64,000 nt of DNA, taken from NCBI RefSeq assembly GCF_022682495.2, contig NC_071398.1:88513398-88577397 (forward strand), written 5' to 3'. The notes under the pieces were generated by a model. It searched no databases. It was not told the DNA's origin and saw only the letters and a list, made by a program, of their open reading frames with translations. Shown one piece after another: positions 57,015-64,000 of the stretch. The translations under genes and the position numbers were made by a program. Source of the DNA: Desmodus rotundus (taxonomy: Eukaryota > Chordata > Mammalia > Chiroptera > Phyllostomidae). Each line of letters starts with the position of its first letter. Within the stretch, counting starts at the first letter, position 1.

Positions 57015-57165
57015 TGCCACACCCACTTTTCACCAGCTATATGAACTCGGGCAAATCACTAAAACTCATTTACAAACTTAAAAAATAAGATCATTGTGAA
57101 TATTAAATGAGACCAAACATGTGAAAGGTATTTACAAAATGTAAAATACTGTAGTTATTGGTGAT
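57015..57165 (-). repeat. MIR
   Basis: 'caccagctatatgaactcgg', 'gcaaatcactaaaactcatt' and 'gtgaatattaaatgagacc' match MIR reverse complement. Confidence 0.7.
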
Positions 57166-57939
57166 CCTCAAGAACTGAGAACATGTATAATCATCTTACC
57201 AAAAAGGCATTGCAATAAAATTTTTTAAGCACAAGATTTTGAGAAGATAGAGGTTAGCCCTCTCCTTCTGCTTCAGTAGTTGAGTTTCCTCACATATAAA
57301 AGCCCTAGCAGGCTTCCTGGACCTGGTATAGCACCCAAGAGTAACGGACAATCGGGCAAGTTCGCCAGATAAAATTCAAATTTGAGATTAACATCAAATA
57401 ATACTTTTGTAAAAGTATGTCCCATTCAATATATATTGCACATCCTGTATTTTTATTTGCTGGATCTGGCAACTGTAGATTTTTAACAGAAACTCCAGGC
57501 TTATTCTATTAGTCTTACCTCACTTTCTAAGATGGTAGCATTCATATTCCAGGCAGCAAAGAGGAAGAAGAAAGCAAAATGTATGTAAACACTGCCTCTT
57601 AAAATAAAGGCTCCCAAAAGCTATCATACTACAATTCCACTTGCATCTCATGGTTTAGAACTTAGTCACATGACCACATAGCTGCAAGGGAGCACGGAAA
57701 ATGCAGTCTTTATTCCATGCTCACCTAACAGCTCTCCTACTGTAAAAGTAGGGAAAAACCTAGTATTGCAGAACAACTCTGAGACTCTCATATATGCCTG
57801 TTATCAAAAGTTCCATTTTGTAAACATTGGTGCACTTCTTTGAAACAAAGTTCCTTTAACATCACACTTTATTTTTTAAAAGATTAAAACTAGAATAATG
57901 GATGTAGACTTGCTTTATTACCAGATAAACATTTAATTC
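57166..57939. other. Unique DNA
   Basis: Nothing recognised. Confidence 0.4.
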
Positions 57940-58180
57940 TTTCCTGGGCAAGGTCTAGAGACAATACCAATAAAGTGTGTAAACTGTCAAGGTGAGGCTT
58001 GGGACAGTAGAGTTGGAGGTGGGATGGTGAGTTGAGAGGGTTCCTTCATGGAGGAGAAAGAACTTGGCCTTGACGAGGAGTAGGATTTGGGCAAATGCAC
58101 GGTGAGAACACTTGTGGGAGGGAAACAGCTTAAGTAAAGGCACAGAGTTAGAAATCGGCACAGCAGTTGAAGAAATGGGG
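57940..58180 (-). repeat. Probable L2 LINE fragment
   Basis: 'gagggttccttcatggagg', 'cttggccttgacgaggagtag' and 'ttaagtaaaggcacagag' resemble the reverse-complement L2 stretch 'gaaggcttcctggaggaggtgac...cttgaaggatgagtagg'. Confidence 0.45.
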
Positions 58181-58369
58181 CGAGCTAATCTGAGTACAAT
58201 ACAGGAGCTATTATGGAGAGGATTTCAAAACTCCCATTATCCCACTCAAAGCCCTCTCTCCCAGCTTAAAAAAGGCATTTCTTAATATTTTTGAATAGCT
58301 GATTATAAGTTTATTTTTAACAAGATAAAAGACCAGTTTCTTTTACTTCTCTAGCCTTAGTAGAACCAT

Positions 58370-58520
58370 TTCAAAAAATATGTATTGATCACCTCCGCTG
58401 AGGTAGGCACTGGGGATATCCAAATTAATTAGAAGTTTGGTCCAGAAAGATGTATGACCAGTGATAAGATGATGTGGTAAGTGCAGTAATGGAAATATAT
58501 GCCCAGTGTCATGAGAACTT
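58370..58520 (-). repeat. L2 LINE 3' end
   Basis: 'tatgtattgatcacctccgc' and 'aggcactggggatatcc' follow the reverse complement of the L2 3' terminus. Confidence 0.55.
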
Positions 58521-58774
58521 TGGGAATTCTTCATGGGATGTGCAGACTCTTAACAGAGTGATTGTTTTGGAGACATGAAAAAAAAATAGAAAGGAGAGGG
58601 TCAAAAATAAATAAATAAAGGGATAACCCCTCGTGGTAGAAATAATTAAAATGTAAAGGCATGTAGTCTCTGCAGAGCTTGATGAGATACAGGTGCAATG
58701 ATGTGAAGGTCAAGGAAGATCAGCAACATGTGTGGAACATGAAGGCTTCAAATGACAAGCTATGTTCTGGACTT

Positions 58775-58950
58775 CAGAGCAAGGACTCAGGAGAAATGGG
58801 CTTGATACCAGTCCCTGCTAAGAGCAAAGCTGTATGGCCTTGAATATGTCATTCAATCTTTTCTGAACCTTACTTTCCCCATCAGTGACATGGGGATGAT
58901 ATAAACACCTGTTTTGACTGTTGCTACTATTATTGTGTGCAACAGAAATT
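58775..58950 (-). repeat. MIR
   Basis: 'agctgtatggccttgaatat', 'gtcattcaatcttttctgaa' and 'ccttactttccccatcagtg' followed by 'acatggggatgat' match MIR reverse complement. Confidence 0.75.
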
Positions 58951-59219
58951 CATTACACTTTTAAAACAGGGCTTGTGCATTAGGAAAACCTATCGAGAGG
59001 CAATGCAGAGTGCGAATTGGAAATACAAACGAGTGGAGGAAAAACACCTCCAGTCCTAATGAGAACTGGAGCTAAAGAACTGTCAGCAGGCACAGAGAGA
59101 AGACAGCAGAATCGACAAGCTTGCCAGGCAAGTATTTGAGGGGAGTGGGGAAGATAGGCTCCAGGCTTATGTGCATAAATGTACTAACAAACAGGCAGTT
59201 ACACAAGAGCAGGCCCTGT
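58951..59219. other. Unique DNA
   Basis: Nothing recognised. Confidence 0.35.
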
Positions 59220-59290
59220 TTTAAGGACAAGAGGAACAACTGATATTTCCTGAGTGCTTGGTATAGACCAGGGATTGTTCTAAGCCACGT
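59220..59290 (+). repeat. MIR fragment
   Basis: 'aactgatatttcctgagtgc', 'ttggtatagaccagggattg' and 'ttctaagccacgtgc' follow the MIR 5' half. Confidence 0.6.
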
Positions 59291-59565
59291 GCAGTGGGTT
59301 GAATAGTGATCCCGAAAGTATGGCTGTCTCCTAACCCCCGGATTCTGCGAGGCTGATCTTCTTTGAAAAAAGACTCTGCAGTTGTCATTCAATCAGGGGT
59401 TTCGAGACAAGAGCGTTTTGGTGGATACAAGTGGGTCCTAAATCACAAGTGTCCTTACGAGAGGAAGGCAGAGGGAGATTTAACAGAGACAAGGGAGAAA
59501 GAATGCCCTCCTGAAAAGAGAAGGAGATTGAAATTATTGCTGCTGCAAGGCGAGGAGCGGTGCAA
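59290..59565 (+). mobile_element. MaLR (MLT1-like) LTR fragment
   Basis: 'gggttgaatagtgatcccg', 'ctcctaacccccggattctg', 'gatctt(c)tttgaaaa', 'gtgggtcctaaatcacaag' and 'tgtccttacgagaggaagg' follow the MaLR LTR 5' half. Confidence 0.75.
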
Positions 59566-59626
59566 ATCGGTCCTGCTCACATTTCGTTGGCAAAATCTCA
59601 GACAAATGCGTTGTTTTTTTTGTTTT

Positions 59627-59638
59627 TGTGTGTGTATG

Positions 59639-59669
<31 letters not shown>

Positions 59670-59670
59670 G
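59627..59670. repeat. (TG)n microsatellite
   Basis: About 15 TG units plus an interrupted leading block. Confidence 0.95.
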
Positions 59671-60910
59671 TTGAGCTGTGTACTCAGGCAGAAAAGGAAA
59701 AGGAACTGATATATGTTGAATCACAAAAGTCCTTTACCAACAGTTGCACAGGCACGAAATGGCCATGTCAGCAAGAGCCTCTTCCCACGCAAAGCTCTCC
59801 CGTGGCCATTTCTCAGAGTCATCTTCTGTTTTTCCACCATCAGTTCTGCCTTGAAAACTCTTTTTCTGGTTAAAAGACAAACAACACTCTGAATATACCT
59901 TCCTCCTCCAAATCCTCTCCTTATTTAAGCTTTATTTCCAAAAGGTGGTTTCAGAGGAAAGGAAAAGGCAGAACAACCCAACCATACAAATATACAACAC
60001 TCCTCAACTGTCCCCAACTCAAAAATAAGGCAGAGATGAATGAGGTCACTTCAGAACATCCAAATATTTACTAAAAGGAAATGCTTCTACCTATGAAGAA
60101 GTAGAAGAAATGCTCAGGAGAACAGATTCTGATATTTGCTGCTGTGTGCTCTGGTGAAACCAACTTAACCCAACAGCAGCCTAGAAATAATTAGTCACTC
60201 CCAGGAAAGTGGTGTTTCTACAGCAGGATGGGCTTTCTTTATTGGGCTACCTTTTTTTCCCCAAGAGACTTGGTATTATATTTTAAAAAGAAATTGGAGG
60301 CTAGAATTGATCAGGGACCATTACAAAAATAGCTGCTCTGGCCCAGCCTTGAAGATAAGTCCACAGAGCTAGTCAGTTCCCTCTGTTAAAATCCTCTTCC
60401 TGTACAAAAAAAAAGTGTGTGATTTTATGCCACAAAAATATAGGCTGTTGTGAGAGAAAATACGAATTAGGTGTCTGGGGTGAAAAAGAAATTGTGTTGT
60501 GGAATCATGAAGGAATGTTAAATATTCAGTGAGTGAATATACTATCGATACAGAAGGCAGTAAGGGGAAATGAATCTAGATGCTATCAGAAAAATAATTT
60601 GTAAATACTTGTTTTATGATAAAACTAAGGCTTAAAAAAAAAAAGTTGCTCCTTGATGTTATAAGTAACTGGGAATGCAAAACTAAGACATACAAAGAGA
60701 ACAGACTTTAATACTCATCAAGAGAGTAACATTGGGAAGAAAGAAGAAAAAGGACAAAGTAAACATGCACATTTTTCTTTGAAATATGGAAGAGAAGGTC
60801 TTCAAATGTAGTTTTGATAAAATAGCTCACTCACATCAAACAATATGACTGATAATTGATACATTTTTCTGTATATTTAGGAAACATATATATAGCCAAT
60901 ATGCTTTTTA
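59671..60910. other. Unique DNA
   Basis: No gene or named repeat was recognised. Confidence 0.4.
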
Positions 60911-61051
60911 GGAAGGAAGGAAGAGAGGGAGGGAGGGAGGGAGGGAAGAAGGAAGGAATGAAGAGAAAGGAAGAAAGAAAGAGAAAGGAAGGAAGGAGAA
61001 AGGAAGGAAGGAAGGAAGGGAAGGAAGGAAGTGAGAAAGAAAGAAGGAAAA
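60911..61051. repeat. (GGAA)n polypurine microsatellite
   Basis: About 140 bp of nearly pure G/A with GGAA, GAAA and GGGA units, which gives long spurious open frames on both strands. Confidence 0.95.
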
Positions 61052-62539
61052 TTTTACTGAAAGGAAGAATTGCATTCACCCAAAGCCTCACAAACTGTTT
61101 TTTGCCCTCCCTTTAACCCTGAATATCATATTATACAGACTGAAAAGGCCTTAATTACAAGATTTCTGAACTTTTCCAGGAAATCTAGGGAACCATATTT
61201 TCAAATTCAATAAATTTGGTATTGAACTATTACCAAAAGAGTAGATGTTATATTTTAACTTCCCTTAAATACAAATACACAAAATAAAATTAAGCCCACA
61301 GCCCTCCGAGATCCTGTTCACAACCCGTATTCACATACACTATGGCATACAGAGCAGCTAACCCCAGAGCTGGCAGACTCAAAGCTGACATACACAAAGA
61401 TCTAACAGGAACAGAGAGTTCACCCGAAAAGCAAGTAGTTTAATTTAAGGCCAAAGAAAATTGAACTTTGCCCAGCTGGCTTTTATTTTATCTAGTTTAT
61501 TGTCCACAAGTTAATCATTGTCTTTATAAGTGACGTGTCATTGAATGAACATTTACTTAGGACTCAGGACATGAGGTTAGGGCAACGAATACGGTGCACC
61601 ACATCCTTTCTCCCCCAGACTTTACACCTTGGACCAGAGGCAGGACAGGAGTCAGGAAGGCGGGATGTTTCATAACTGGAAGCACTATTGGCATTTGAGG
61701 CCAGGCAATGACTTGCGGTGTGAGAGTTACCACTGAAAGCCAAAAACAAATCCTAGTCAACAGTGATGACCAAAAGTATCTCTCTCCCTCTCCAAACCAG
61801 TTTGGGGGTGGGAGGTATCTTCAAAGTGCTTGGGAAAGAAACTTTCTGTGCAAGATAAGAACTCCCCCATCTGGGAAAGTGTCTCAAATTCAAGACATCC
61901 GAAGAATTCAGAAGCAATTCTAATAGAGTTTGACCCTCAAAGAAAGAAAGGGTTTTCTTTAATTCCAAAGTTGTTTAGTATTTATCATTTCTTATTCATT
62001 CTGCCTTTGTTTTTTATCTCAGGAGTAAGAGAGAAAGAGCCAAAAGGCCGACCTGCAGGCTAGGAACTCCTGTTCCTAGTGGGATTAGCCCAAATTCTGC
62101 TTGGAATTTATATTTGCTTTCATGCTGTTGTTTATATTGCAGCAATTCGTACATGCTCTGGGGAAAAACGGTGTAACAGAATGATGCTTTGGAATTGAAG
62201 AAAAAGTGTTAAGGTCTAGATCTTTAAGATACTTTATTGTAAATCACTTTGATCCACTTAATTCTTAAGAGCTAACTATTATAAACCCTATGGAATCAGC
62301 AGTTCTATCTTGCGTCCTCTCCTCAATTTTTCCACAGTTGGTAAGCTAAAGTCCTTCTCTCCAAACCTCCCTTGTGGGTTGTAAAGAAGATCAGGTAAGG
62401 GACTAGGGGTCCACATTTACACGGGCTCAATATCTATGACCACTGGTGGGCTTAGCTTCAATCACAGTTGCTACAGGCAACATTACTAATAATTCACCCA
62501 AGCTTTAAACGGAGTCCATAAATTAAAACAGTAAGCCCA
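61052..62539. other. Unique DNA
   Basis: No gene was recognised. 'gcactattggcatttgaggc' near 61,683 hints at an old hAT relic but is too short to call. Confidence 0.35.
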
Positions 62540-62650
62540 CACTAAACGGCAATTGTGAGCCAGGCACGCTTTTCATGCACTACAGCCTGTACCTGCAGAT
62601 GGAAGAGTGGACACCCAGGGAAATTAAAGCAACCACTGTTTAAACGCTGC
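62540..62650 (+). repeat. Probable MIR fragment
   Basis: 'gtgagccaggcacgcttttc', 'atgcactacagcctgtacc' and 'cagatggaagagtgg' loosely follow the MIR core. Confidence 0.4.
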
Positions 62651-62689
62651 CACCACTATTTGTGCCCCAGAGATAGGGATGAGATACTA

Positions 62690-63010
62690 TTGTAATATGG
62701 ACATGGCCTGCATCAGTTCACAAGTTCAATACAAATTCCATTATGAGAGAATGAGCTTGAGTTAATCTCACAATCTATTAAAATTCATCTCAATTCAATC
62801 CTAAAATTTCCCCTATTGATTGTAACAAAAGCATATCAGCATAATAGCCTCATAGCAAACGATTAGTAATGCAGCAAGAATGATGTAATCAATACTGAGA
62901 TACAACACATTAGCAACACCTTAGACTTCTCTTACAGTCTTTTGAAATAAATGGGCTGTAAAATTCACATTACTTTTGAACTGTACAGTATTAAAGTGAG
63001 GTGTGGTGTT
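62690..63010. promoter_or_regulatory. Candidate noncoding regulatory block
   Basis: Repeat-free AT-rich sequence with clustered homeodomain-type cores ('gattagtaat', 'gatgtaatcaat', 'catattaaa'-like). Inference only. Confidence 0.2.
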
Positions 63011-63297
63011 TTTTTTTTGTTTTTTCTGGGAGCTCCTGTAAGTTTAGTGAATATACATTAAATTTGTCTATGATACCATCCAGTATGAACACTTACAATT
63101 GTCTTTTGCTTTTGTGAATGCCTGTAAGTCCACATGTGTTCCGTACAATGAACATCAATGCATTAACGTGTTTTTGATTTCAGCTTCAGTCCGAGTTGAT
63201 AGGCGTAAGTGATTAAGGCAAGTGGAAAGCTGTTATTCCAGGAACTGGAATGCATTTGAGATGGTATCTGAGCCCTTGAGTTCCGGGGAGGGACACA

Positions 63298-63591
63298 GAT
63301 AAAGAATTGTTGATCAACAGATAAAGAAGTACCTGGAAAATTGCCAGCTGCAACTCTTATCCAATTAACCTTTTTTTCCCACCCACTTATCTACCCCTTC
63401 TGCTCCTTATAAAAAAAGCCAGCCTGAGATGAGATATTAAGATGGCTTTTGAGGGTACATACACTCTCTTCTCAGGTCACCAGCATCTGAATAAAACGCC
63501 CATAAAGCGTCAATCCTTTTCTCTACTTAATGGTTCTAGGAGTGACGGGCAGTATGAATGCCGACTTTCCCGGTTTCATTTCCACCAATAA
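63298..63591 (+). promoter_or_regulatory. GATA cluster, TATA box and poly(A) signal: possible LTR or promoter
   Basis: Four GATA motifs (63,298; 63,319; 63,358 reverse; 63,388 reverse) precede a TATA box 'tataaaaaaa' at 63,408. An AATAAA follows at 63,490. Compact U3/R/U5-like spacing suggests a solo LTR I cannot name. A 49-codon frame with good start context ('aagatgg') runs 63,442-63,591. No homologue was recognised. Confidence 0.35.
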
Positions 63592-63896
63592 CCATTAATC
63601 AACTTTTAAGAGGAAAAAAACCTTAATTTTAAAAAGTTATGCCACTCATTCTCTAATTTTGAAATGTTTAAATTGAATTTTATAGTAGAGTTTACAACTG
63701 ATAACAAAAACTGAATAGATGCCCACTGTGTAACCTAGAAGGGGTCCAGCGGTCTCAAAGCTAGCAGCCCACCTTTAAACATCTGCTTTGCCTCAGGCAG
63801 AAGTTTCAGAAATAAAACAAAAACAAAGGCCACTTGGAAGGTGGGCTCCCCTGGAGAAGATAAGAAGACTATAGGAAGCTGCCCTTTGTCATTAAA

Positions 63897-64000
63897 GCAC
63901 AGAAGTGGTGAGAAGAACTGGGTTTTTGAGTGAGACAGACTTATGTTTCAATTCCACTTCTAGCTGTTTTAACTGAGACTAATCACTTAACCCCTCTGTT
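63897..64000 (-). repeat. MIR, cut by window end
   Basis: 'gagtgagacagacttatgtt', 'tcaattccacttctagctg' and 'taatcacttaacccctctg' match the MIR reverse complement up to the last base. Confidence 0.8.

Noticed and set aside
60856..61116. Open frames on both strands (KEGREGG / SFLPSFLPS patterns)
   Set aside because: Artefact of the GGAA microsatellite.
1..64000. CRISPR arrays, bacterial operons, integrases or plasmid features
   Set aside because: Repeat content, base composition and retroelement structure are mammalian. No regularly spaced repeats with unique spacers were seen.

Overview
This window is mammalian nuclear DNA, most probably from a bat. The strongest evidence is five tRNA-derived SINEs whose body and 'ccagccaggg' / 'ccctggctgg' terminus match the chiropteran VES family. 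Three L1 3' ends with the pyrimidine-rich (antisense) 3' UTR seen in bat L1s, a non-autonomous hAT element and a mariner-type MITE support this. I saw no intact protein-coding gene, no exon I could defend and no RNA gene. The window reads as intergenic or deep intronic sequence, and most open frames are chance or repeat-derived.

Layout. 1-7,000: mostly unique, with L2 and MIR relics, a bat-type L1 3' end (minus), a MaLR LTR piece, one VES SINE and a compact CpG-dense patch near 6 kb. 7,000-10,740: AT-rich unique DNA with no repeat I can name. 10,740-19,600: L2 split by an LTR-type repeat, an ancient repeat with local tandem duplications, a CpG-rich double hairpin at 17.8 kb, MER5-type hAT relics split by an L1 3' end, and a long MaLR LTR. 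19,600-30,100: a second MaLR LTR, L2, a near-complete MER5A, a VES with perfect target-site duplication (TSD), a hAT MITE with palindromic TSD, and an L1 insertion with perfect TSD.

30,100-41,400: L2 split by a VES, two more VES (one with a perfect 18-bp TSD), a candidate CTCF site, several L2s including a piece of its reverse-transcriptase region, MIRs, and a HAL1/L1M relic that keeps ORF1-like sequence and a 3' end but no ORF2. 41,400-54,600: mostly unique, with polypurine tracts, one canonical G-quadruplex motif, a spaced 62-bp direct repeat and two non-repetitive blocks that look like candidate conserved regulatory DNA. 54,600-64,000: a G/T-rich tract and LTR, then an old minus-strand L1 interrupted by a processed UBA52 pseudogene and a mariner MITE, followed by MIR/L2 relics, microsatellites, and a GATA-cluster/TATA/poly(A)-signal block that could be an LTR.

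There is no operon-like or multi-gene system here. The interest lies in nested transposon history (dateable by TSDs), a few unexplained structured or CpG-rich islets, and candidate regulatory blocks. Repeat families were recognised by eye from remembered consensus features. No alignment was run, so boundaries are approximate unless a TSD or terminal repeat is given.
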